DNA from: Pseudomonadota bacterium
GTDB lineage: Bacteria > Pseudomonadota > Gammaproteobacteria > Burkholderiales > Burkholderiaceae_F
Reading direction: 5' to 3'
DNA: 64,000 nucleotides
Assembly: GCA_021842465.1 (NCBI GenBank)
Contig: JAKBZN010000001.1
Coordinates: 62,001 to 126,000, forward strand
In this document: positions 17,094 through 24,336 of the stretch, piece by piece
How positions within the stretch are numbered: position 1 is the first letter of the stretch
Layout: each line of letters opens with the position of its first letter
Made by a program: the position numbers and the translations under genes
Notes under the pieces: model-generated
Database searches by the model: none
What the model was told of the DNA's origin: nothing
What the model saw: only the letters and a program-made list of their open reading frames with translations

Positions 17094-17969
17094 TCACGCG
17101 CCCTTTCCGGATCCGCCCAGCAGGGTCAGATGCAGGTCCGCACTGAAGGCCCGTACCCGTTCGAGCGCAACCTTGTTCCGGCGCACGAGGAGGTTGTATC
17201 CCAGGACTGCGGGAACCGCGACCAGCAAACCGAACGCCGTCATGATCAGCGCCTCGCCCACCGGGCCGGCCACCTTGTCGATCGACGCCTGTCCGGCGAT
17301 CCCGATCGCGGTGAGCGCATGGTAGATCCCCCACACGGTCCCGAACAGGCCGACGAACGGAGCGGTCGATCCCACCGTCGCGAGAAACGCCAGGCCATCC
17401 TGCAGCCGGTTCTGCACGTTCATCACCGCCCGATCGATTGAAAGCGAGATCCAGGTATTGAGATCGATCCGCTCCATCAGCGGACCCGCGTGCCGGCTAT
17501 TGGCGTCGATCCCGGATTGCGCAATGAACCGGAAGGCGCTTTGCGGCTTGAGCGCCTCCAGCCCCGTCGCGATGGAATCGGCGGTCCAGAAACTTTTCTG
17601 CACGGTCGTCGCTTCGGAGAGCAGTTTGAACTGTTCCCAGAACTTGGTGAACAGGATGTACCAACTGCCGAACGACATCACCGCCAGCACGAACAGGGTG
17701 CCGCGGGCCACGAAATCGCCGTTTTTCCACAACGCGCCAAGGCCGTACGGGTTCGCCACCTCGACCTTGCCGGGCTCGCCCGCGACCGGGACGGGCATCG
17801 CTACCGGCGCCGAAACCGCCGCCGGCGCCCCGGCTGCCGGCGCGGTTTGTGCGACCGCCGGAGGCGTCCACGCCGCGGCGCCCAACACGAATGCCCCGCC
17901 CAACACGAAAATCCGCGCCGCCGACGCGGCGCGCCCAAACCGGATGCCCAACATTCCCATGCTCCCCAT
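17094..17969 (-). CDS. exbB: ExbB/TolQ/MotA-family channel protein
   Basis: The 291-residue protein is the pentameric scaffold of the Ton motor. It has a signal-like N-terminal helix and an Ala/Pro-rich periplasmic stretch. Three membrane helices follow: GTLFVLAVMSFGSWYILF, LAFLATVGSTAPFVGLFGTV and VGEALIMTAFGLLVAVPAVL. The GSTAPFVGLFGTVWGI motif is typical of ExbB and TolQ. The extended N-terminus resembles ExbB of pseudomonads rather than E. coli. It starts four bases after the tonB stop, with a GAGGA ribosome site overlapping that stop. Confidence 0.96.
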   Translation of the reverse strand: MGSMGMLGIRFGRAASAARIFVLGGAFVLGAAAWTPPAVAQTAPAAGAPAAVSAPVAMPVPVAGEPGKVEVANPYGLGALWKNGDFVARGTLFVLAVMSFGSWYILFTKFWEQFKLLSEATTVQKSFWTADSIATGLEALKPQSAFRFIAQSGIDANSRHAGPLMERIDLNTWISLSIDRAVMNVQNRLQDGLAFLATVGSTAPFVGLFGTVWGIYHALTAIGIAGQASIDKVAGPVGEALIMTAFGLLVAVPAVLGYNLLVRRNKVALERVRAFSADLHLTLLGGSGKGA

Positions 17970-17973
17970 TTCC

Positions 17974-18615
17974 TCAATCCTGCAGCGTGAAGGTGTACGC
18001 CTGCGCCACCCAACTCAATACCGGCTTGCCATCGACCGTGGCCGGGCGGAACCGACAGCTTGAAATCCACTCCCGCGCCGAGACGTCCAGACGCTGATAT
18101 CCACTCGACCGCGCGATGTCCACCCGCGCCGGCAGGCCATTGGTGCCGATCTCGATGCGCAATACGACCGTCCCGGCCTCCATGTTGCGCCGCGATGACA
18201 TGGGGTAATCCGGTTCCGTGGTGGCACAGGAACTGCGATCCAGCGCCGGGCGCGTCCGTGCCGCGCGCACCGGGCGCGGCGGCGCCGGCCGAACCGCCAA
18301 CGGCTTCGGCGGCGGGGTGTGGACGACCTGGGTGATCGCGTGCGGTGGCGGCGGAACCGCGATCGGAATTTCCGGCGGCGGCACGAACGGCGGCGGCGGA
18401 ACGTCGAGCCTGGGCGGCGGCGGTGCTGCGGGAGGCGGCGGCGGTGGCGTGTTTTCCTTGACGATCACCGTCTCGATCGGCTTGCGCACCGCATCGACGA
18501 TCTTGTGCGCCAATCCATTGACGAGCGCATAGATGACCACGACATGCAGCAACGCGACGAAGGAAAGACCCAGCCAATGCCGTGCGGGATTTCGTTGCTG
18601 CTGAGCGTAGTCCAT
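17974..18615 (-). CDS. tonB: TonB energy transducer
   Basis: TonB carries proton-motive energy from ExbBD to outer-membrane receptors. The 213-residue protein has an N-terminal membrane anchor (WLGLSFVALLHVVVIYALVNGL), a long proline-rich spacer (PPPPPPAAPPPP and further runs) and a C-terminal TonB domain (MEAGTVVLRIEIGTNGLPARV, AREWISSCRFRPA). The ORF track starts at TTG 18618; I prefer the ATG at 18615. No ribosome site precedes either. A TAAAAT element at 18627-18622 would place the transcript start at or next to the ATG, so a leaderless mRNA is possible. It is the first gene of the operon. Confidence 0.93.
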   Translation of the reverse strand: MDYAQQQRNPARHWLGLSFVALLHVVVIYALVNGLAHKIVDAVRKPIETVIVKENTPPPPPPAAPPPPRLDVPPPPFVPPPEIPIAVPPPPHAITQVVHTPPPKPLAVRPAPPRPVRAARTRPALDRSSCATTEPDYPMSSRRNMEAGTVVLRIEIGTNGLPARVDIARSSGYQRLDVSAREWISSCRFRPATVDGKPVLSWVAQAYTFTLQD

Positions 18616-18821
18616 CAAGTGATTTTATGCGCGAAATATGGCAAAACGACTACATGTCATGTTCGGGGCGGCGGGACGGGATCGGGGCGACCCGGGCATC
18701 CCGTACGGCCCGCGGACGGCATCCGCGGCCGCAACGCCTCGCTTTGCGCGCGACACGCGCACCCGGCACCGAGAATCTTTGCTATCGTCGCCGTGGCCCC
18801 ACTCCTTACCAAGAAATAATC

Positions 18822-19235
18822 ATGTCTACGTCTCAGATCCTGTCTCTTCTGCAGCGGCGCGAAGAATTACTCAAGGAACTTAGCCACGTGAATGGGCAGA
18901 TCATCCGGATCGCACTGGAACACAGCGGCGACAATGAGACGATCCCGGGGCTACGGCGCGGCCGCGCCGCCAAGGGGGAAACCGTCGGGGGGGCGCGGCG
19001 CAAGTGGTTCAGCCGCGGAGAAATGCTCCAGCTCTCCCAAAAGATCCTGACGAAGCCGATGTCACAGGCCGAACTCGTCCGCAACCTGCTGGCGGCGAAA
19101 GGCTATGACAAGGATCTTCCGGCGTCGGAGCAGGCGCGATTCAAGAGTGCGGCGTATCAAGCGATTGCGGCGGCGATCAACGCCAAGCAGTTCACGCGCG
19201 GGAAAGACGGCACGATCGCGCTACGCAAGCCGTAA
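18822..19235 (+). CDS. Conserved-looking protein of unknown function
   Basis: I do not recognise this 137-residue protein. The start is MSTSQILSLLQRREELL, a predicted coiled coil of about 30 residues. A basic linker (GRRGRAAKGE-like, RGRAAKGETVGGARRKW) and a C-terminal helical segment follow (MSQAELVRNLLAAKGYDKDL, FKSAAYQAIAAAINAKQFTR). The C-terminal half resembles a small winged-helix fold with a basic face, so DNA or RNA binding is plausible. It has no signal peptide. The ORF track's longer version adds unlikely sequence through the intergenic region. It diverges from tonB. Confidence 0.7.
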   Translation: MSTSQILSLLQRREELLKELSHVNGQIIRIALEHSGDNETIPGLRRGRAAKGETVGGARRKWFSRGEMLQLSQKILTKPMSQAELVRNLLAAKGYDKDLPASEQARFKSAAYQAIAAAINAKQFTRGKDGTIALRKP

Positions 19236-19276
19236 GGCGCACGCGCCCGGAGGCGGCTTGCGTAGGGCGGGACGCG

Positions 19277-19900
19277 TCAGAACGAGTAGGTGACGCCGCC
19301 GGACAACAGGGACAAATTGGTCGTGCCGGTGGTCGACGAATCGCCGACCTTGCCGTAATAGTCGAAAATGAGCCGGGCGGCGATGCGCCCGAAGTCGTAT
19401 TCCACGCCAATGCCTGGAACGCCCGTGCGGCTCTGCGCGCTGGCTGACGTGGACGCCGTGGGCGAACTGGCGTAAGTCTTCACCGTCGTAATGCCCAGGC
19501 CGAGACGGCCAAGCACCGAGAAACCCGCTGCGATCGGCTGCGTCCACACCAGGGTCGCATTGAATGCCGTTGGCGAGACATCCGCCGAAACCGGTGTGCC
19601 CGCCGCGACGCCCGACGCGCTGGGCTTGCCGAAATCCGTGTATCCAATCTCAAATCCGAGATGCCTGTCGAACTGATAACCGACGAGGCCGCCGACCGCC
19701 GTCGCGGAATTCGAACAGTTGAAATTGGAGGTCGAGTAGCCGATGGACTGGACCGCCTGGGAAACGCCGTTGCAGCCGTTCGATATGTGCGTTCGGCCGG
19801 CGAGGACACCAACGTACCAGGAATCGGGCTGGGCGGCGTGCGCGCCTTGCGCCAGGGCCGCGAAGAGGGATGCGATGGTGACCGCTGCTGCTCGTTTCAT
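19277..19900 (-). CDS. OmpA-like eight-stranded outer-membrane barrel
   Basis: The 207-residue protein has a cleavable signal (VTIASLFAALAQGAHA, then AQPDSWY). A small barrel follows, with alternating strands such as YVGVLAGRTHIS, VGGLVGYQFDRHLGFEIGYTDFG and VLGRLGLGITTVKTY, and a terminal aromatic residue (GGVTYSF). It has no C-terminal peptidoglycan-binding domain. Two cysteines (CNG and NCSN) may form a loop disulphide. I start at MKRAAAVTIAS, which has AGGA upstream. Function could be structural or adhesive; similar barrels occur in many betaproteobacteria. Confidence 0.8.
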   Translation of the reverse strand: MKRAAAVTIASLFAALAQGAHAAQPDSWYVGVLAGRTHISNGCNGVSQAVQSIGYSTSNFNCSNSATAVGGLVGYQFDRHLGFEIGYTDFGKPSASGVAAGTPVSADVSPTAFNATLVWTQPIAAGFSVLGRLGLGITTVKTYASSPTASTSASAQSRTGVPGIGVEYDFGRIAARLIFDYYGKVGDSSTTGTTNLSLLSGGVTYSF

Positions 19901-20213
19901 GCGCTTCCTTTCGTGTTGGGAATGCATCAGGGAGTCCTTGGATTTGCATCCGGCCAGCCCGACATCATCGCCAGATGGACGCGAGTCGCCAAACCGCGCG
20001 GATCTTGCGCCGGTACCACGCCGCGCTCATGTGACCACGTTGAACGCCAAATCCGCCCAAGACGGGGCAAGTATGCCTGCCAAGGCGACCGAGCGGGAAT
20101 CGAATCGCGGGGAACCGGTGGAGTATTTCGGAAATCGGTTTACGCCGCGCGTACCTGCCAAACCGGGAAAATCGGAGGGAACCAAGAAACCATGCGCAAC
20201 GGCTTGATTTGCT
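19901..20213. other. 313-base gap upstream of the OmpA-like gene
   Basis: This stretch between tRNA-Lys and the barrel gene must hold the barrel promoter, but I see no clear -35/-10 pair, no operator and no convincing ORF. A fragment GATTCGATTCCCGC resembles a tRNA T-arm but no cloverleaf can be built around it. Confidence 0.5.
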
Positions 20214-20289
20214 TGGTAGGGGCAGTAGGAGTCGAACCTACGACCTACGGATTAAGAGTCCGCTGCTCTACCAACTGAGCTATACCCCC
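20214..20289 (-). tRNA. tRNA-Lys (CTT anticodon)
   Basis: The 76-nt cloverleaf on the minus strand has acceptor GGGGGTA/TGCCCCT with a terminal G-T pair, D arm GCTC AGTTGGTA GAGC, anticodon loop CTCTTAA (anticodon CTT, reads AAG), T loop TTCGACT and encoded CCA. Confidence 0.95.
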
Positions 20290-20319
20290 AAACCTCGATC
20301 AACCGAGGGGGGATTGTAG

Positions 20320-20355
20320 CGGAAACGGGGCCCCGCATGCGGGGCCCCGTTTCCG
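20320..20355. terminator. 36-bp perfect palindrome directly after the TPR/Gly-rich gene
   Basis: CGGAAACGGGGCCCCGCA is followed at once by its exact reverse complement, giving 18-bp arms centred on GCATGC. It abuts the TGA of the gene at 20356-21180 without a single spacer base and sits 30 bases before the tRNA-Lys 5' end. It probably ends or protects the upstream transcript, although no T-run follows. Confidence 0.7.
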
Positions 20356-21180
20356 TCAGCTCCAGTCTCCGCCGTCGCCACCTCCGGCAAGGTCGCTCGA
20401 GTCGTCCCAGGAACCGGCATCGGCCACGCCAAAGTCGTTACCGCCATCGTCAAAAGCAACCGGTTGCTGACCGTTGTCGACAAACGGAGCGGAGTTGGCA
20501 GCCGCCGACCCGTGATTTCCCATCAAGTCATTGGCCAGCGCCTCCCCGGCAACCATGCCCGCACCCAGGGCCGCGCCCGTCGCAAGGCCGCTCACGATGC
20601 CGGACCCCATCCCGCCGCCACCCATGGGATATCCACCACCATATCCCGGCGGCGGATAGCCTCCCCCCATCGGCCCCATGGCGCCGCCGGGCATGCCTGG
20701 CCCCCCCTGCACCATGACCACCGGACGCGAACGCTGCCCACGGAGATACACCACCAGCAGCAACACTGCGCCACCCACGATCAGGACGACCCCCCAGGGG
20801 AAGTGCGAGGCAGGGGCCGCCGAAGACGGCGCCAGCATTCCCGGCGCGCCGCCCGTCTGGCGCGCGATCATGGCACGCAGGCTGCGCACCGAATCGGGCC
20901 GCGCGAACGGCAGCCCCGGTTTCAGGCGTTCCGCCTGGCCGAGTTGATCCTGCGCATCCGCTGCGCGGCCCATGCGGACCAGCACTTCTGCCTCGACGTA
21001 GTGCGCCTTGGCACTGTTCGGATGGTCGTGCAACACCTGCGTCATCATCGACTGGGCGTCGTTGAGCCGGCCTTCATGCACGGCCTGGTAAACCTGATGC
21101 AACGTCGGATCGGCTGCGATGGCCGCCGTGGACAGGCCGGCCGCCGCCGCGAGGACGAGCATGGCGAGAAATCGTTTCAT
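20356..21180 (-). CDS. Exported TPR protein with membrane anchor and Gly-rich tail
   Basis: The 274-residue protein has a signal peptide (FLAMLVLAAAAGLSTAAIA) and a short TPR-like region (about 25-95: LNDAQSMMTQVLHDHPNSAKAHY). One membrane helix follows at about 125-147 (WGVVLIVGGAVLLLVVYL). The tail is rich in Gly, Met and Pro and ends in an acidic Gly/Asp/Ser/Trp stretch (GGGDGGDWS). The tail segment SGLATGAALGAGMVAGEAL recurs in other proteobacterial membrane proteins of unknown role. It is likely an inner-membrane protein with its TPR domain in the periplasm. No function can be assigned. Confidence 0.8.
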   Translation of the reverse strand: MKRFLAMLVLAAAAGLSTAAIAADPTLHQVYQAVHEGRLNDAQSMMTQVLHDHPNSAKAHYVEAEVLVRMGRAADAQDQLGQAERLKPGLPFARPDSVRSLRAMIARQTGGAPGMLAPSSAAPASHFPWGVVLIVGGAVLLLVVYLRGQRSRPVVMVQGGPGMPGGAMGPMGGGYPPPGYGGGYPMGGGGMGSGIVSGLATGAALGAGMVAGEALANDLMGNHGSAAANSAPFVDNGQQPVAFDDGGNDFGVADAGSWDDSSDLAGGGDGGDWS

Positions 21181-21271
21181 AGCTGGGAAACTCCCTCCAG
21201 GAAAATCCCTTGCAAACCAAGGGGACGCGACATGCGCGCTCGGCAGTTAGATGGAGGCGGAGAACCGAAGT

Positions 21272-22273
21272 TCAAGCGGCGGACGCGGATCGCAGAACGC
21301 GATCCAGTTCCGCGGCTGCCCCCCGCAGGGCGACATCGTCTCCTGCGGCCATCCGCCATACCGGAATCGCCGCGAGATAGTCGGCAAAGCGACCTTTCGC
21401 TTCGAAACGCCGGCGAAATGCCGCCGCGTCGAACCGTTCCCCGAGGCGCGGAATCACCCCGCCGGTCAGGTAGACGCCGCCGCGCGCGCCGTATGTCAGA
21501 GCCAGATTGCCGGCGATGCCCCCAAGCATGGCACTGAAGACCGATAGGCACTGCGCCGCGGTCGAATCGCCGTCCGCCCGCGCCCTCCCGACGACTTCCT
21601 CGGCCGTCGCCGCCGGATCTTCCGGTGCTCCGTTGACGACACACAGCGCAGCGTGCAACAGCGGAATTCCCGTGCCCGATACGATCCGCTCGGCGGAGAC
21701 ATGCGGGAAACGTCGCCACAGCACCTCCAGAAGGCGGCACTCGGTCTCGTCCGCTGGCGCGAAACTGATGTGGCCGCCTTCGCTTGCCACCGGCATCCAG
21801 GTTCCCGGGTCGTCGTCGCCCGCGGCGTCGCGGAGCGGAACCAGGGCCCCCACCCCCAGGCCCGTTCCCGGCCCCAGCAGGACCTTGACCCCCGCGCAAA
21901 CCTCGCCGGCATCCCCCACCCTGCGCAGCTCGTCCGGTGTGAGCCGCGGCAGCGCCATCGCCATCGCGACCATGTCGTTCATCACCACCAAACGGGAAAA
22001 ATCCAACGCACGCTGCAGGCCGGACACGGAAAACGACCAGTCCCGATTGGTCATCCGCACCGCGTCCCCCGCCACCGGATTGGCAATCGCGATCGCAGCG
22101 TGGCGGACCGGCGGACTCCCCCGGTCGCGCAGATATGCGGCCAGCAACGCATCGACACCGGGAAAGTCGTCACAGGAGTGCAACGCGACCGCGTCGATCC
22201 GTCCGGGCGCAACTTCCAGACCGAGTCTTGCGCGGGTGCCCCCGATGTCAGCGAGAAGCCGTGGCGAAAACAT
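21272..22273 (-). CDS. glk: Glucokinase
   Basis: This ROK-unrelated bacterial Glk phosphorylates glucose with ATP at the entry to glycolysis or the Entner-Doudoroff route. The 333-residue protein has the phosphate-binding start LLADIGGTRARLGL, the catalytic region VVMNDMVAMAMAL, the GPGTGLGVGALV loop, and the C-terminal ALTYGARGGVYLTGGVIPRLG. The usual length is about 320. I start at the ATG at 22273, which has a strong AGGAGGGG site; the ORF track extends into marR. It follows a MarR-type regulator by 52 bases, so the two are probably one operon. Confidence 0.95.
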   Translation of the reverse strand: MFSPRLLADIGGTRARLGLEVAPGRIDAVALHSCDDFPGVDALLAAYLRDRGSPPVRHAAIAIANPVAGDAVRMTNRDWSFSVSGLQRALDFSRLVVMNDMVAMAMALPRLTPDELRRVGDAGEVCAGVKVLLGPGTGLGVGALVPLRDAAGDDDPGTWMPVASEGGHISFAPADETECRLLEVLWRRFPHVSAERIVSGTGIPLLHAALCVVNGAPEDPAATAEEVVGRARADGDSTAAQCLSVFSAMLGGIAGNLALTYGARGGVYLTGGVIPRLGERFDAAAFRRRFEAKGRFADYLAAIPVWRMAAGDDVALRGAAAELDRVLRSASAA

Positions 22274-22325
22274 CGGATCCCCTCCTATGTGACGGCACTC
22301 CCCGGCCGCACCCCATGGAAATCGC

Positions 22326-22826
22326 TCAGGACCAACGGAGTCCGGTCCGGACCGTCTCGCCCTTGTACTCCACGCCGCGCCCACCATGGCCCGTGGCCAG
22401 CATATCGAGCAATCCCACGAACGTGCGCGCCTGCGCTTCGTCGAATACCGACAGCAGGTCGCGGCTCGCCTTGGTGCTGAGTTGTTCCGCACGCCCGAGC
22501 AGCAAACGCCCGGCGCTCGTGAGCGAAAGCAGTGTCTTGCGCTTGTCGCGCTCGTCGTCTGCCGCCGCGATCAGGCCGCGTTCCCGCAGAAGTCGGACGA
22601 CGAGACTGGTCGTGGCGCGATCCAGGCACGCGTACCGGCCCAGCTCATTCTGGCTCACCGGACTGCGATGACGCAGCACGAACAGCAGGGAATACTGGGT
22701 CGGCGTGAGATCCAGGTCGGCACAGGCCTCCTGGAATACGGACGTGGCGATCTGATGGGCCCGGCGAATCAGGAAGGTGGGGCCAGCGTACAAATCGTCC
22801 ATCGGTCGATGTGAATCGTCTGCCAT
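22326..22826 (-). CDS. MarR-family transcriptional regulator
   Basis: The 166-residue protein has the MarR winged-helix fold: a dimerisation helix at the start, the recognition region LTPTQYSLLFVLRHRSPVSQNELGRYACLDRATTSLVVRLL (key parts: SQNELGRYACLDRAT, TSLVVRLLRERGLI) and the wing DERDKRKTLLSLTSAGR. Such proteins usually repress a nearby operon and release DNA on binding a small aromatic ligand. The next gene is glk, so sugar metabolism is one possible target; autoregulation is likely. No clear palindromic operator was found in the 145-base upstream gap. Confidence 0.93.
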   Translation of the reverse strand: MADDSHRPMDDLYAGPTFLIRRAHQIATSVFQEACADLDLTPTQYSLLFVLRHRSPVSQNELGRYACLDRATTSLVVRLLRERGLIAAADDERDKRKTLLSLTSAGRLLLGRAEQLSTKASRDLLSVFDEAQARTFVGLLDMLATGHGGRGVEYKGETVRTGLRWS

Positions 22827-22971
22827 AGGTGCTCGCTATCGTCCCGAACCCGTCCGCTGAATCGGGTGCACATCCCGCCCCGCAACGCCCCGCGTGGTCT
22901 GCGGAGCACAGGTAACCGCGACTCATTCTACCGATTTTCCCCGCAATCGCTGCACAATTTGCGCGATCGCA

Positions 22972-23769
22972 TCAGGGCGATCCGTACGGGAAAAACTGCA
23001 GCGCTTCCTGCCGCAAGGTATGCACCACCCGATCCAGTTCGACCCGCGACAGGATCACCGAACGCTCGATCGAGTCCATCCCGCCATCCAGCGACGCCGC
23101 CATCGCATCCGAGAGGATTGCCAGCCGACTCGCACCGGTCCCCCGGGCGATCGCGCCCAAACGGGCCGTGGACCCGAGCGCGCCCTGTGCGTTGCCTTGG
23201 TAGACCGCCATGAGGCTACGCTGCAGCAGGTCGATGCCGCCGGCATCCATTGCGAGCGCCAAACCGAGAATCGCATGCTGCCCCCCGCCCGACTGCGGGT
23301 CGCTCGGGAAATGGGCAACGATGGATTCCCGGTCCTCGGAATGGGTATACCGGTGCAGATGCGGCCGCAACGTCCGTGCGCGCAACAGGGTTTCGTCAAG
23401 CAGATATGGGCGCACCGTGGCCGCCCCCAGGCAGGAAATGAATCCGGCGGCCAGGGCGCGTGCACGCGTTTCCGGGCAGCAACGTCGCCCGACCGCCACG
23501 ATCGGGGCGCTGCTCGCGGACCGGGACTGCTCGTGCGAACGGATCAAAGACAGGATGTCGAACCCGCTCCAACCCGGAGCGTCCAGCGGGACGCAAGCCA
23601 GCAGCACGTCCGGATCAAATACGCGGTCGACCGCGTCTTCGAGGTCGGCCGTCGACTCCGCCCGGAGACCCTGCTCGCGAAAGCCGTTCGACAAGTCGTG
23701 CTGAAGCGCGGCGTCCCCGCCGATCATCACCACAACGCGTCGCTCTGCCAACCAACCAAGGTCACGCAT
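22972..23769 (-). CDS. Degenerate receiver plus HPt-like protein
   Basis: The 265-residue protein has an N-terminal receiver-like fold (about 8-130: RRVVVMIGGDAALQHDLSNG, DVLLACVPLDAPGWSGFDIL). A C-terminal helical domain resembles HPt (about 160-255: ARLGAIARGTGASRLAIL). In the receiver, the phospho-acceptor position after DVLLA reads Cys or shifted Asp. In the HPt-like part, the position expected to hold the histidine reads Ala. So both phosphotransfer residues seem lost and a binding or scaffold role is more likely. I start at the ATG at 23769 rather than TTG 23787. It diverges from the GGDEF-EAL gene. Confidence 0.65.
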   Translation of the reverse strand: MRDLGWLAERRVVVMIGGDAALQHDLSNGFREQGLRAESTADLEDAVDRVFDPDVLLACVPLDAPGWSGFDILSLIRSHEQSRSASSAPIVAVGRRCCPETRARALAAGFISCLGAATVRPYLLDETLLRARTLRPHLHRYTHSEDRESIVAHFPSDPQSGGGQHAILGLALAMDAGGIDLLQRSLMAVYQGNAQGALGSTARLGAIARGTGASRLAILSDAMAASLDGGMDSIERSVILSRVELDRVVHTLRQEALQFFPYGSP

Positions 23770-24336
23770 ACCTGTCCGCCGCCGCAAACACCGGGTCGCG
23801 GGCGCCCCGCGGAATCCGCCCGTGCAAACCCGGATTTTGTACGACGTGAATCAAAATTACACACTTGCAACGCGGTTTTTTTGGCCATGCGTTCGGGGAC
23901 GGCTCTTGTTTCTGACCGGATTTCCTTGAGACCGGGAACCCATGCGCGAGGGATTGAACTCGTTGGTGAACGACCAGTTCCGAGGAATACACCCAGGAAC
24001 TCACGGGAAATGGAACTTATTCGCACCAACCGGTTCCTACCAGCGGACATCGATCGACCCCTCACCGTTCGTCCCCGACAAGCGCGGCATGAAAGACCTT
24101 GAAATCAAGGCCAGGATTCACCGTGTTGCCGATCCCGATTCCCACGGGCGAGTGGCGACCGAAATCGTTCGCTGTCGATCGAATCGATTGACACAAATCA
24201 ACGCGGTCCCGCATGGCCGCGCTTCGTTGCAAATAGCGGCACAAAACCAGCCCAAATCGCCGAAGGACGCGCTTCCCACCCTGCACCCTGGTGCGCATCA
24301 TTGCGCCTGTCCGCCGCACCGGGTTCCCGGGAGTTC
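23770..24336. other. 567-base gap between the receiver-like and GGDEF-EAL genes
   Basis: This stretch is less GC-rich than its surroundings and must hold two divergent promoters. I find a TTGACA at about 24188 without a matching -10, and a T-run at about 23875 without a stem before it. The ORFs that cross it (23727-24065 minus, 23942-24379 plus) have no recognisable protein character. Confidence 0.45.

Noticed and set aside
20090-20140. tRNA T-arm-like fragment downstream of tRNA-Lys, possible attachment-site remnant
   Set aside because: It does not match the 3' end of tRNA-Lys, and no cloverleaf, integrase or element genes are present.
24210-24235. Sigma-54-like site TGGCC...TTGCA before the GGDEF-EAL gene
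   Set aside because: The spacing between the GG and GC elements is two bases too long.
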